DNA of 64,000 nucleotides from contig NZ_CP034437.1 of NCBI RefSeq assembly GCF_003952225.1, forward strand, positions 4,230,501 through 4,294,500, read 5' to 3'. This document shows, piece by piece, positions 32,974 to 42,081 of the stretch (the stretch's first letter is position 1; each line of letters begins with the position of its first letter). The DNA comes from Paenibacillus albus (lineage in GTDB: Bacteria; Bacillota; Bacilli; Paenibacillales; Paenibacillaceae). The notes below the pieces were generated by a model that saw only the letters and a program-made list of their open reading frames with translations, searched no databases and had not been told where the DNA came from. Made by a program: the position numbers and the translations under genes.

Positions 32974-34128
32974 ATGTTCCGATTGTTTATGATTGCATTT
33001 GGCATATTCGGAATTATCAATACAGAGCTTGGCATCGTAGGAATTCTGCCTCAAGTTTCTACTGTTTACGGAATAAATGCTTCTCAAGCTGGATTACTGG
33101 TTAGTCTTTTCGCACTCGTCATCGCGTTGTTTGGACCTTTTATGACCTTGTTGTTTTCGGGTATCAATCATAAGAAAATGATGGTTACCGTACTAACCAT
33201 TTTCGTTCTGTGTAGTATTGTTGGCGCCTTTGCTCCCAATTATTCGGTTCTAATCATTGCTAGAATTATTCCAGCCTTCTTACACCCTGTTTATTTCTCG
33301 GTAGCTTTTATTGCCGCAGCCAATTCTGTAAGCAAGGAGCAAAGCATGAAAGCAGTCGGTAAAGTATTCATGGGTGTTACAGTTGGGCTTGTGCTTGGAA
33401 TTCCGGTCACCTCGTTTATTGCGGATGTTCTTTCGCTTCGCTCGGCATTGTTGTTCTCGGGAGCCATTAATGCAGTTGCTATGATAGGCATTGCCGCCTT
33501 CGTTCCTTCTATGCCTGTACATGGCAAAATGTCGTACTCAACACAGCTTGGAATATTGAAGAGGCCACAAGTTTGGTTAAGTTTAATTGCCTCTGCTCTA
33601 GTCATGTCCGGTGTATTCTCCGTATACAGCTACTTTGCTGAATATCTTGGTCAAATCACTCATATGTCAGGTAAACAAATCAGTTTGATGTTAATCGTAT
33701 ATGGCGTTGGCGGTATGATCGGCAATATCGTAGCCGGATATCTGTTTAGCAATAACATGATTAGAACTGCCCTGCTCTTTCCCTTTGTCTTCGGTTTCAT
33801 CTACTTGATGATTGATTTCTTTGGCCGATATATGATTCCAATGGCCGTGCTTGTACTGCTTTGGGGCATTATTACTACCATTAGCTTGAACTTCTCTCAA
33901 TTGTGGATTACATCTATCGCGACCGATGCACCTGAATTCTCCAATGGCTTGTTTGTCTCATTCACTAATCTAGGTATTACACTTGGCACGTTTATAGGAG
34001 GTTTCTTCATCTCTTATGTGGGACTTGAACAGATTGCCTGGAGCGGCATCGCCCTTCTGGCCCTTGGAGTGATTATGATCATATGGAGAGTTCGAAGCTA
34101 TGATTCGAAGAAGAGTCTGATTAGCTAG
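32974..34128 (+). CDS. MFS efflux transporter, DHA1 (AraJ/YdhP-like)
   Basis: 384 residues with twelve hydrophobic segments. Motif A-like loop GINHKKMMV after TM2, and the N-terminal FGIFGIINTELGIVGILPQ segment typical of the AraJ/YdhP/PbuE group. Proton-driven export of small molecules. The gene sits next to crp2 and carries box 5 with the promoter core shared with the SDR gene, so it is an inferred member of the stress regulon. Ribosome site AATAGGGGAATTC. Confidence 0.9.
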   Translation: MFRLFMIAFGIFGIINTELGIVGILPQVSTVYGINASQAGLLVSLFALVIALFGPFMTLLFSGINHKKMMVTVLTIFVLCSIVGAFAPNYSVLIIARIIPAFLHPVYFSVAFIAAANSVSKEQSMKAVGKVFMGVTVGLVLGIPVTSFIADVLSLRSALLFSGAINAVAMIGIAAFVPSMPVHGKMSYSTQLGILKRPQVWLSLIASALVMSGVFSVYSYFAEYLGQITHMSGKQISLMLIVYGVGGMIGNIVAGYLFSNNMIRTALLFPFVFGFIYLMIDFFGRYMIPMAVLVLLWGIITTISLNFSQLWITSIATDAPEFSNGLFVSFTNLGITLGTFIGGFFISYVGLEQIAWSGIALLALGVIMIIWRVRSYDSKKSLIS

Positions 34129-34162
34129 TGTACCGTTATCGCGAGATATCTCTCGAACAGTC

Positions 34163-34200
34163 GTAACTTTTTTGTTACTATTTCGAAACTTTTTTGTAAC
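34163..34200. promoter_or_regulatory. Paired GTAAC-T6 repeats upstream of DUF4309 copy 2
   Basis: GTAACTTTTTTGTTAC at 34163-34178 and GAAACTTTTTTGTAAC at 34185-34200, 22 bp apart (two helical turns). Possible regulator sites; no regulator is known. Confidence 0.35.
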
Positions 34201-34331
34201 GATCTCCACACGCGTCTAAGATAAGATGAGCTTGTAAGCATTGCAACCATCTCAACGACTCTTACGTCAATAATGATGCAAAACAATTCATAGAGCGGAC
34301 ACGATTCCGACAACATGAGGAGGAAATTCAA

Positions 34332-34919
34332 ATGAATTTTTATACATCTGCTAAAAAAATGGCGATTGCATCGGTGACAGCAGGAACGCTAATCCTATCT
34401 GTCGCTGGGACTATCCCTTCATACGCTGCTGCCAATACAGCTACTCCTGCCGCTGCCCCCGTGGACGCGCATATGATGGCCTTCCAAACATTAATGAGCT
34501 TTTACAAGCCTGCTCTGCAAGGCCAGTTCCCGAATTTACATGGCTTTACAATCGGCTCAACCTCGCATGAAACTGTCATCAAGGCTATTGGCGAAGCTGA
34601 ATCCCCAGCCAAGGATGCTGACGGCTTCGACGTCTATCATGCTGAAATGGGACATCCTGGCTACGCGTTCAATTACAAGCTGGATAAAATCCGGGAAATG
34701 CGCTATTTCGGCACGAACGTCGAGCGTCAAACGAATATTGGCGGTATAACTGCACGCATGCTGATCCAGCACTGGGGCAAGCCGAATGAATCCGTCATAA
34801 TCAAAGCAGGCAAAACCGTACAAAAGAAACTTACCTACGTTCGTGGAAAATACAAACTAGAATTCATTTTTAATGGCACAAGCGGTCTGGATTTGGATCA
34901 TATTAACCTCGTTAAATAA
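34332..34919 (+). CDS. Secreted DUF4309 (YjgB-like) protein, copy 2
   Basis: 195 residues with a signal peptide ending near SYAAA (residue about 34). The core YHAEMGHPGYAFNYKLDKIREMRYFGTNVERQTNIGG is nearly the same as in copy 1 at 28033. Strong ribosome site AGGAGGA. The two copies flank the azoR/ABM/crp2/MFS block, facing away from each other. Envelope role inferred only from the signal peptide. Confidence 0.85.
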   Translation: MNFYTSAKKMAIASVTAGTLILSVAGTIPSYAAANTATPAAAPVDAHMMAFQTLMSFYKPALQGQFPNLHGFTIGSTSHETVIKAIGEAESPAKDADGFDVYHAEMGHPGYAFNYKLDKIREMRYFGTNVERQTNIGGITARMLIQHWGKPNESVIIKAGKTVQKKLTYVRGKYKLEFIFNGTSGLDLDHINLVK

Positions 34920-34942
34920 GCGACCTCATATTTTCATATTAT

Positions 34943-34989
34943 AAAAAACCTCATCTTTGCTGCTAAACGCAGAAAAGATGAGGTTTTTT
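34943..34989. terminator. Bidirectional terminator
   Basis: AAAAAACCTCATCTTT pairs with AAAGATGAGGTTTTTT, inner CTGC/GCAG stem. It serves DUF4309 copy 2 and the DinB gene. Confidence 0.88.
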
Positions 34990-35013
34990 GTTTAATCAAA
35001 TATACACAGTTCG

Positions 35014-35478
35014 TTATCCGCGACTGACGTAGAAAGGCAGCTTCTCGATGCCGACGATTCTTAAATAAATGAATAATTGTCCTTTATGATGAATCTCATG
35101 TTCTTTGCCGTTTTGAAGCAGCTTCGCGCCAGTTGCCTTGTTGCCGAAGAACTCGATCTCCCGCTCCAACTCTTCTGCTGTAATCGTACGCAGAATCGCT
35201 TCCGTTTGTTTCGTATCTTCAGCTACGCCTGCCCGAAGTTCTTCGATCGTCGCGACTGGTTGACGCTTGGTGCCAGGAACGTATGCACCGTTCTTGACGG
35301 TCGACGCGAACATGCCCATCGCACTCGTCATATGCAGCACAAGTCCCGAGAGACTCATTGCGCTGTCCCACGGCTTGTACGACAATTGCTCCGTCGTAAC
35401 GTCCGCCAGCATCTCCTCGAGTACCTTGCGATGACTAAGCCAACCTTGAATGAAACCGTCAATCGTTGTTATCGACAT
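35014..35478 (-). CDS. DinB-family protein
   Basis: 154 residues, four-helix bundle of the DinB/YfiT type. The three metal-binding histidines are visible: VLHMTSAMG (H49), and HEIHHKGQ (H126 and H130 region). Members are metal-dependent and often thiol-transferases (bacillithiol-related in Firmicutes), otherwise unknown. Ribosome site AAGGAGAATTAGGAG. No operon partner. Confidence 0.88.
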   Translation of the reverse strand: MSITTIDGFIQGWLSHRKVLEEMLADVTTEQLSYKPWDSAMSLSGLVLHMTSAMGMFASTVKNGAYVPGTKRQPVATIEELRAGVAEDTKQTEAILRTITAEELEREIEFFGNKATGAKLLQNGKEHEIHHKGQLFIYLRIVGIEKLPFYVSRG

Positions 35479-35575
35479 CTCCTAATTCTCCTTTATGTAT
35501 CCTCTGATTACCGGTCCGACTACCAGGTCCGACAAGAACAGTATAGACGAAATCAAGCGTAAAAGCCCGTCTGGA

Positions 35576-36652
35576 TTAAGCGTGCCATCTCTTAACTCTA
35601 TCCATCAGCAATAAAAGTATTGGAATCATTAACATGTTTAGCGGCAAAATCCATGGTACCAATATCGATTGTCGGTAATCATTCGTAATATGACCTAAAT
35701 TGGACGTCAAGATGACGCAAAGAAACACCGAGATTGCAACATACCACACGATCCTCTTCCAATTCTTCGCTCCCACCCATTCAGCCAAACCATAACTTGT
35801 CCCGAACATACTCGCCGATACGGAGATAAAATGAGCAAATGCATAGATACAAATTGCAAACGCATCCACATTTTGAATGAAGTCAAGGATCGAAATCGTT
35901 CGAATGGAATCCACCCAAGGGATAATCAATTCTGACGCTTGATGAGGCCCAACGACTAATACGGATCCAATCGTTGATAGAATGACCCATAACGCGGATA
36001 ACCCCATTGCCCATAAAGCCGATTTCATCGTTTTCTTGGAATCGGTATGCTTTCCCATGATTATGAAGGGAACCATCGATCCCCCCATCACGTCAGCCAA
36101 GGCGGGAATCGCTCCTCTTAGCACGTTCTCCCCTCCAGTATCCGTATATATCGGCAGCAAATTGGACCATTCCATAACGCCAAACATGAGGAAGAACGGA
36201 ACGAAGCTAATTAGAAAATATAAAGGACCAATCACTTGGCTGCAATAACCAATCGCCATAATCCCCCCTTTGACGTTTACGTACACGACTAGCAGCAAGA
36301 AAGGAATCAGCACCATGAATACCGGAGTATTAGGCAGCAATTTAAGAAAGACATAATCTGCCCATTCTCTAAGAGTCACGGCGGTTAATAAAAACCAGCT
36401 TGCTATATAGAAGAATGCTGCTCCGCTTCCGAGCCATTTACCAAACAGCCTGCGACACAATGCAGGGAGGGATTCGTCCCTCGACAACAAGCTTGCCTTG
36501 ACTATGATAAACGTGAGCAGCATCACGGCAATTCCCATCACAAGCGAGATGATCCACGCATCTTGGTGTCCATATTGAAACGCTGGATTTAGTGCGTAAT
36601 GCACCTGAAAACAAAATATCATCCAAAACAATTGGTTGTTTGAGAGCTTCAA
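35576..36652 (-). CDS. Spore germination permease, GerB type (operon 1)
   Basis: 358 residues, about ten TM segments of the APC-like GerAB family (YQIHYALNPAF-type opening, YGHQDAWIISLV, and a PLYFLISFVPFFLMFG core). GerB subunits hold the germinant-binding site of nutrient receptors in the spore inner membrane. Last gene of an A-C-B operon, 32 bp after gerC. Expression in the forespore (sigma G) is known for the family; I could not fix a promoter here. Confidence 0.92.
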   Translation of the reverse strand: MKLSNNQLFWMIFCFQVHYALNPAFQYGHQDAWIISLVMGIAVMLLTFIIVKASLLSRDESLPALCRRLFGKWLGSGAAFFYIASWFLLTAVTLREWADYVFLKLLPNTPVFMVLIPFLLLVVYVNVKGGIMAIGYCSQVIGPLYFLISFVPFFLMFGVMEWSNLLPIYTDTGGENVLRGAIPALADVMGGSMVPFIIMGKHTDSKKTMKSALWAMGLSALWVILSTIGSVLVVGPHQASELIIPWVDSIRTISILDFIQNVDAFAICIYAFAHFISVSASMFGTSYGLAEWVGAKNWKRIVWYVAISVFLCVILTSNLGHITNDYRQSILVPWILPLNMLMIPILLLLMDRVKRWHA

Positions 36653-36684
36653 GAGCTATCCCCCTCTTTGTTACGTCGTAATCT

Positions 36685-37860
36685 TCATTTCCCCGCTTTT
36701 TCTCCCATATGGCGCAAGGAAACCTTGGATTGAACGGTAACTTGGACTTTGGGAAATCGCTCATCCCAATTTCGCTTGAGCCGTTTCCACTTCTCCGGGT
36801 ACCTATGGTGAATGACTTCCCCAACCCCGAAAATATCAAGCCCGTATTTATTCTGCACCGTATGGATCACGTCAGAAACTCGCTCCTGAACCTTCTTGTT
36901 GTACTCTTTTTCCAAAATCCGAATATCTTTATAATTGGTTAATTTCAAGTCGGTATCATTCTCATCCAGCATGCCTTCGCCTCTAAGAGTCAGCTTCACT
37001 TCGACAACTTCGCCTCTAACTTTCGTTTCGATCGTTCGCTCCATATGATGCAAAGCTATTGTCGCTAGCCCGCCTCCTTGAGTCAGATACTCCGTAATCA
37101 TCTGGGTTCGCAGGTAATCAGAAGCCCAAAGAGCAGCGATTGCTTCTTCACCCTGCAAATAACCGGCTAATTTCAATGATCGATCCAACAGGGCAATTTC
37201 GGTGACTGCTCCCTCATTGTCCGTATTGGAATCCTCATTCTTCTGATCTTCCTTATTCAGATGGATGACCTGCAGAATGGGCCTAACTCCATCGTGCTTC
37301 ACGATTTCCTTGATGTAGAGCATCGTCGTTTTCCGATCATCAATCCCCCTATAATGGATTTGACGAATCGCTTGTGTGACGGGAAAAGATTCTAGCTCTG
37401 CCTTTTCTTTAAGAAACTGATAGGCACTTGTCCCTTTGATTAAGAAGATTTTCGCGCGTATATTGCTTTCCGGATTGCGTCCGAATTCATCAAGCAGGTT
37501 CTCAAATCCATGTACTGCTGCTTTTTCACCGATGAAAATCGCGTCACGATGTCCAAGAAAGATTTTCCGAGATAATTTAGATTGAACCTTCTGAAAAGAA
37601 TCCTCTAGATTCTTGCCTACGGCCGACTTCACTAAGAAAGAAGCCCCTTTACCGCCGCCTTCCTCTCCGGTTGTTTGAGGAATACTGATCTCCGCACTAA
37701 TAAGAACTCGATTATTAGGTGCCCAGTCTAGCCCCGTCCCAATCCATATGGAACGTTGGTTGGGCTCAACCATATCCCAGCAACCTGTAGTCATCGTCAG
37801 AATAAGCAATGTGACTATAACAGATGCGGAAGATAAGCCTGGATTTTCCCCTCTTTTCAT
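36685..37860 (-). CDS. Spore germination lipoprotein, GerC type (operon 1)
   Basis: 391 residues. Signal with lipobox TTGC (Cys about 27) followed by the family motif CWDMVEPNQRSIWIGTGLDW. Three-domain Ger(x)C layout ending in VQVTVQSKVSLRHMG. Lipid-anchored on the outer face of the spore inner membrane and required for receptor function. Its ATG overlaps the gerA stop by 4 nt. Confidence 0.93.
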   Translation of the reverse strand: MKRGENPGLSSASVIVTLLILTMTTGCWDMVEPNQRSIWIGTGLDWAPNNRVLISAEISIPQTTGEEGGGKGASFLVKSAVGKNLEDSFQKVQSKLSRKIFLGHRDAIFIGEKAAVHGFENLLDEFGRNPESNIRAKIFLIKGTSAYQFLKEKAELESFPVTQAIRQIHYRGIDDRKTTMLYIKEIVKHDGVRPILQVIHLNKEDQKNEDSNTDNEGAVTEIALLDRSLKLAGYLQGEEAIAALWASDYLRTQMITEYLTQGGGLATIALHHMERTIETKVRGEVVEVKLTLRGEGMLDENDTDLKLTNYKDIRILEKEYNKKVQERVSDVIHTVQNKYGLDIFGVGEVIHHRYPEKWKRLKRNWDERFPKVQVTVQSKVSLRHMGEKAGK

Positions 37861-39377
37861 TCGCTTGGACTCCTTCGAGGCCAGCGCACTGTTCGGAGAG
37901 CGACGTCTCTAAGCCGTTTGAAATTCAGAGGAGCAACGGGCATGAGGTAACGTACCCCGAACGATTCCAATGTCACCAAGTGAATTAGAATCGCAATCAA
38001 GCCTAAGGAGAGTCCATATAAACCATAGATTCCAGCTAAGACAACGAGGAAAAATCGCAGCAGGCGGAGCGGAATCGAGAACCCGTAACGCGGTATTCCG
38101 TAAGCTGCGATCCCGGTAAGGGCAACCACGATTACAATCGGCGCCGAAATAATGTTAGCTTTTACCGCTGCTTCACCAACCACGAGCGCTCCGACAATGC
38201 TTACAATCGGACCTAACTGGGATGGCATGCGAATGCCTGCTTCCTGCAGACCTTCGAAGATGAAGTCCATGATGACAACTTCTATAACCGTGGGAAAGGG
38301 AGATTTCTCGCGAGCTGTAGCAATACTCTGATATAACGAACCGGGTAATAATTCCGGATTATAAGCTGTCAAAGCGACATATAAGGCAGGAAAGATCAAT
38401 GAAACCATCATCATGATGTACCTCACGGCTTTTCTGGCTACGACAAAATCGAATCGCTCATAATGGTCATCCGCAGATTGCATGCCAGTCCAGAACGTAA
38501 TCGGAAGAATCAATACGCAAGGGGTACAGTTGGCGATAATGGCTACTCTGCCTTCCATCAAGCTTGCAGCCGTCGTGTCGGGGCGATCTGTTTTCTGAAT
38601 TTGCGGGAAGGGCGACCATGGCGAGTCTTGGATATACTCCTCAATATAGGAGGAATCCAATATCCCCTTCAATTGTACGCCTTGCAATCTTTGACGCACA
38701 TTCTCAACTAGCGCATCAGGCGCAACCCCTTCTATATAAACGAGTACCACATCCGTTTGTGTTAGCTTTCCGACCGTGAACGATTCCATCTTTAACTGAG
38801 AAGATGGAATCCGTCTTCTCAGGAGGGAAGTATTGGTTCTTAATGTTTCAGTAAAGCTGTCTCTTGGACCTGAAATGACATTCTCGGTTTTGGATTCCTC
38901 AATTGAACGCTTCTCAAAACCGCTGGCATCGACCAGCAAGGCGGTACCTTCGCCGGACATGATAATCGCGATATTCGCTTTGAGCACGCCATTAATTAAG
39001 TCTTCCACTTTATTGGCATTCTTTGTCTGCCCAAACAGAACAAGATGATTTCTAATCAGGTTTCCCAGGCTTACTTCCTTGTTAGATGCTAGGGTATTCT
39101 CCGCGGACATCAGGAGTTGATTCATGGTTTGCTCCAATTGCTTCGTGTCCACAAGACCATCCACGTAAACAATTAGTATTTCTTCCTCACGCGGATTGGG
39201 AAGAACTCGAATCACCACATCGGAGCAATTTTTGAAAATCACCTTCAGCAATCGCTCGTTTTCTCTCATGTTCGAGCTTAATTCCTGCTTCTCGCCTTGA
39301 GCAGCCTCTTCCACAACAGAGAACATTCCCTTCATTCCTCGCCAAAATTTTCTAGCTTTATGTTGTCCAGCAATCAT
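37857..39377 (-). CDS. Spore germination protein, GerA type (operon 1)
   Basis: 506 residues. Large soluble N-terminal domain (to about 290) with LLKVIFKNCSDVVIR and TSLLRRRIPSSQLKMESFTVG, then the TM region with signature PFPTVIEVVIMDFIFEGLQEAG (about 365) and VGEAAVKANIISAP (about 407). GerA subunits form the oligomeric channel-like part of the germinant receptor. First gene of the operon. A downstream ATG (39335) with AGG-rich sequence is an alternative start. Confidence 0.93.
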   Translation of the reverse strand: MIAGQHKARKFWRGMKGMFSVVEEAAQGEKQELSSNMRENERLLKVIFKNCSDVVIRVLPNPREEEILIVYVDGLVDTKQLEQTMNQLLMSAENTLASNKEVSLGNLIRNHLVLFGQTKNANKVEDLINGVLKANIAIIMSGEGTALLVDASGFEKRSIEESKTENVISGPRDSFTETLRTNTSLLRRRIPSSQLKMESFTVGKLTQTDVVLVYIEGVAPDALVENVRQRLQGVQLKGILDSSYIEEYIQDSPWSPFPQIQKTDRPDTTAASLMEGRVAIIANCTPCVLILPITFWTGMQSADDHYERFDFVVARKAVRYIMMMVSLIFPALYVALTAYNPELLPGSLYQSIATAREKSPFPTVIEVVIMDFIFEGLQEAGIRMPSQLGPIVSIVGALVVGEAAVKANIISAPIVIVVALTGIAAYGIPRYGFSIPLRLLRFFLVVLAGIYGLYGLSLGLIAILIHLVTLESFGVRYLMPVAPLNFKRLRDVALRTVRWPRRSPSE

Positions 39378-39437
39378 TCCATTTTATTCTTGGGCTGCCG
39401 TGTTCGATTAGTTTTGAGCTATGTAAGCATAAAGAAA

Positions 39438-39467
39438 AACCGCCAAGGCACATCTGCCGTGGCGGTT
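39438..39467 (-). terminator. Terminator separating the MACPF cassette from the ger operon
   Basis: AACCGCCA pairs with TGGCGGTT, inner AGGCA/TGCC; the minus strand continues into GGTTTTTC. Confidence 0.82.
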
Positions 39468-39470
39468 CAT

Positions 39471-40715
39471 TTATTTGTGAGGATTTATGATTAACTTTCC
39501 ATCAAATGGTCGCCGATTTACTGCCCCTTTCAAAATAACAACATCTTTTAGATTGCGTATATCAAGTGGTTTCCAAGTGCCATCATCATGAGCCTCTTGC
39601 TTCGTCGCACCAGGTTTTAACGTAGGGAGTTTTTGTGGTATTAGTGCCGCAGGGTAACTCTTCCCTCGTTGTTGCGCATATGGCTGCGGATATACGGCAT
39701 CCCGAGGACTCTGAGCAGCATCAATGGCACAATCGGAGATGCATTCTAAATCATTTTGCAAATCTTGCTCGGATTTTAAAATTTCTTCTAAGGTCGCCGT
39801 TCCGGGTACTGTAAAATCATAATTATAATTGTGATCTAATATCCAACTAAGGGTATTTAAAATATCCAATTTCGCGAGTCGTTCGCGAGCACAAAACCGG
39901 ATAATATCCTGTGATTTACGAATTTCTTCTGCATTTAATGGCAAAGGACCATCTGCTATCGAGATTGGACTAAGCAACCACTCGTATGGCACCGAATGCT
40001 TCTCAGGTTCATTAATTAACGCCGCAAACCAATCGTTGGTGAGCTGCAACAATTCGCTTGGATCCGTCGGGTCTTTAAAATGTATAGATGGTCCTCCTTC
40101 TGTATACAACTGACAATACGCTGAAGCTTCGTTTTCTTTTATGGAGCTACTGAGCTTCATTGCAGCATCTGCTGAGAAAAATCCATAAGATCCGTTCATC
40201 TCCGCCTCAATCTTTTGACTCTTGTCGAGACTATTAGTCACGATCTGAATGACTGCAACGAAAACGCCCCCCCGTTTGCAGGCCCGGCAAAACATATCTC
40301 CGTAATGATTGGCGAATATGTCCGGTTTGTCGACCAGCTCGCCAGCTTCAGGGGTAAGCTTGCAATGGTCGATGCTTAAATCAGCCAGTTTAACCGTTGC
40401 CGTAATGGACATGAATATGGAAGACGATGAAACCTTGGTGCTCTCTGCGAAGCTGAAACGCGCAGAAATACCAGCGCCGAAAGAGGCGCACCCATACGAA
40501 GCATTAACGTCGATTCCTAATTGTTTCTCTAATTCTTCCGTACTCGTAATGCGACTCAATGTGAAATATTGACTGGCAGGTCCGGCTGCAAAAACGTTGC
40601 TAGAAGGCTCCGGGACAACGACAAGATTTGCACTAGAACCCGATAAATGCTTTACCCCTACACCGAAATTGAATCCCGCTTTGTGTGGTAGAATCAATTC
40701 TTCCAAAGAAATCAC
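39471..40715 (-). CDS. MACPF-like putative pore-forming protein
   Basis: 414 residues, no signal peptide and no TM helix. Residues 138-150 (YGDMFCRACKRGG) fit the MACPF signature Y-G-x-x-F-x6-G-G, with the usual Thr-His replaced by Asp-Met. It is preceded by amphipathic Ser/Ala-rich stretches (SITATVKLADLSIDH) and followed by QKIEAEMNGSYGFFSADAAMKLSSS, which resembles the TMH regions and SYG motif of MACPF/CDC proteins. The C-terminal 150 residues are a helical then Pro-rich tail. Last gene of a four-gene cassette. Predicted to insert beta-hairpins into a target membrane; assignment rests on the motif and should be treated as probable. Confidence 0.7.
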   Translation of the reverse strand: MISLEELILPHKAGFNFGVGVKHLSGSSANLVVVPEPSSNVFAAGPASQYFTLSRITSTEELEKQLGIDVNASYGCASFGAGISARFSFAESTKVSSSSIFMSITATVKLADLSIDHCKLTPEAGELVDKPDIFANHYGDMFCRACKRGGVFVAVIQIVTNSLDKSQKIEAEMNGSYGFFSADAAMKLSSSIKENEASAYCQLYTEGGPSIHFKDPTDPSELLQLTNDWFAALINEPEKHSVPYEWLLSPISIADGPLPLNAEEIRKSQDIIRFCARERLAKLDILNTLSWILDHNYNYDFTVPGTATLEEILKSEQDLQNDLECISDCAIDAAQSPRDAVYPQPYAQQRGKSYPAALIPQKLPTLKPGATKQEAHDDGTWKPLDIRNLKDVVILKGAVNRRPFDGKLIINPHK

Positions 40716-40758
40716 TCCTTCATTATTTTCCGCGATTTCTGTTACAGAAGCATTTCAT

Positions 40759-41289
40759 TCATAAATGCGTGGGATTCGTACCGTCCTGCGAGAATGTAAC
40801 GGGAACAACTGTACCTGGCTCCGACGATTCCAGGTCAAGGAAGAGCTGGTACAGATCCACGCCCACATACTGCCCACCCGGGGCTCCACCGATAATTTCG
40901 ACCAGCGCTAAATGCAGGTGAGGCGGAATTCCGCCAAAGCTATGCACTCGTCCTAACACGTCGCCGCGAGCGACTGTAGTTCCGACGGCTATTTCTGCCG
41001 GCACATCCGTGAGGTGAGTATAAAAGCCGCCCATCATGTCGTTTGGAGCACGCATAAAAATTTGTGCACCGTACACTTTGCCATTGTCTTGTACCGGGTC
41101 ATGCGGTTGAAACTTCGTGATGTGAGCGTCAAATGCCGCATATACCAAGGTGCCATCATCGGCCCCGAGATCCATACCGTACTGGATATACCAATTCGAT
41201 CCCTGGTGACCTCCTTGGCTTGGTCCGCCAAGCCCTCCAGTAAATCCTGAATTATCGACAGCCATGGATATATCGATATCGAAACTCAT
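40759..41289 (-). CDS. Degenerate M23 (lysostaphin-like) domain protein
   Basis: 176 residues of the duplicated-hybrid-motif fold. D40 (QYGMDLG), H92 (GGFYTHL) and the HLH motif H124/H126 (IPPHLHLALVE) match the M23 zinc site, and GTTVARGDVLGRV is the usual GxxVxxGQxIG strand. The first zinc ligand His is Gln here (Q36). It may therefore be an inactive, peptidoglycan-binding form, or may bind metal differently. No signal peptide. ATGA overlap with the muramidase-type gene upstream, so the two products are made together. Confidence 0.78.
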   Translation of the reverse strand: MSFDIDISMAVDNSGFTGGLGGPSQGGHQGSNWYIQYGMDLGADDGTLVYAAFDAHITKFQPHDPVQDNGKVYGAQIFMRAPNDMMGGFYTHLTDVPAEIAVGTTVARGDVLGRVHSFGGIPPHLHLALVEIIGGAPGGQYVGVDLYQLFLDLESSEPGTVVPVTFSQDGTNPTHL

Positions 41290-41948
41290 TGAATCTCCTC
41301 CTCAACGGGCGACACCGAAGCTGGTAATTGGCTCGCGATCTCAGTTGGTATGTCCGCTGATTCCCACGTAAAACTATCGCCAGGAATAGCGCCTTCGACT
41401 TCTTGGATCTTGTTTTGCATGACCACCATCTGTCCGTCAGTCAGGTCGCCGATCCTAGTATCTACCGTTACGCCCTCATGAGACAAAGCCGCTGCCACGG
41501 TTTCGGCGTATGCGAAAGGGTTATTACCGTCTGACGCAGGAGCATATTTGTTAAATCCGGCTTGAATGGACAGGTCCGCGTAAGCAGGGCTGCGAAGCAG
41601 TGAAGCGATCGCGTTAAATCCATCGTTCCAGGTCGGAAAAATCAAGAAGTTATGCCAGTTGAACTTATCGGGATACTGACCGTAGTCATGCCCTCCGATT
41701 GAGCCGGTGATGTTCCCAGGATTGTTGTTGAGCCACGCGAAGCTGCCTTCATGGTTTCTCATGTGCGGGCGTCCGCGTACGATTTCATCGGCATGGATCA
41801 CGAAATTATAGATTTCCTTTCCATGGCCTAGGTAATCGTTAGGATCATTGGGATTCGAATTCGGGAACCATTGAGCTCTCGGGATGCTCTTCTCAAGTGA
41901 GATATTTCCATTCCAGTACCAAACGTGATCTCCTAGCTCTAGTGTCAT
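41286..41948 (-). CDS. P5-like (NPGNI-motif) muramidase-type protein
   Basis: 220 residues, no signal peptide. Residues about 60-165 carry the pattern of phage structural protein P5 / lytic-transglycosylase-like domains: LNNNPGNITG (73-82), FLIFPTWNDGFNAIASLL and FNKYAPASDGNNPFAYAETVAAAL. Such domains cleave or bind peptidoglycan in phage virions and in toxin-delivery loci. The catalytic Glu is probably in RNHEGSFAW just before NPGNI. A 60-residue acidic tail follows. Second gene of the cassette. Confidence 0.75.
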   Translation of the reverse strand: MTLELGDHVWYWNGNISLEKSIPRAQWFPNSNPNDPNDYLGHGKEIYNFVIHADEIVRGRPHMRNHEGSFAWLNNNPGNITGSIGGHDYGQYPDKFNWHNFLIFPTWNDGFNAIASLLRSPAYADLSIQAGFNKYAPASDGNNPFAYAETVAAALSHEGVTVDTRIGDLTDGQMVVMQNKIQEVEGAIPGDSFTWESADIPTEIASQLPASVSPVEEEIQ

Positions 41949-41985
41949 TTTACGATACCTCTCTCTCAGTAAGTTATTGTTTACG

Positions 41986-42044
41986 GTAACGAAGTCACCT
42001 GTTAGTGCGCATTATTATCTGGTGATAGGTGGTGACTTTGTTAC
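41986..42044. other. Long hairpin inside the MACPF cassette
   Basis: GTAACGAAGTCACC (41986-41999) pairs with GGTGACTTTGTTAC (42031-42044), one wobble, 31-nt loop. No T-tract, so it is more likely a processing or stability element, or a partial terminator that sets lower expression of the three downstream genes. Confidence 0.45.
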
Positions 42045-42081
42045 TCGACGACAAACGGATGACAAAACGGCAACTTCTACT

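Noticed and set aside
36438-36839. 133-codon frame bridging gerB and gerC
   Set aside because: Overlaps two strong ger genes in another frame; the ger genes account for the region.
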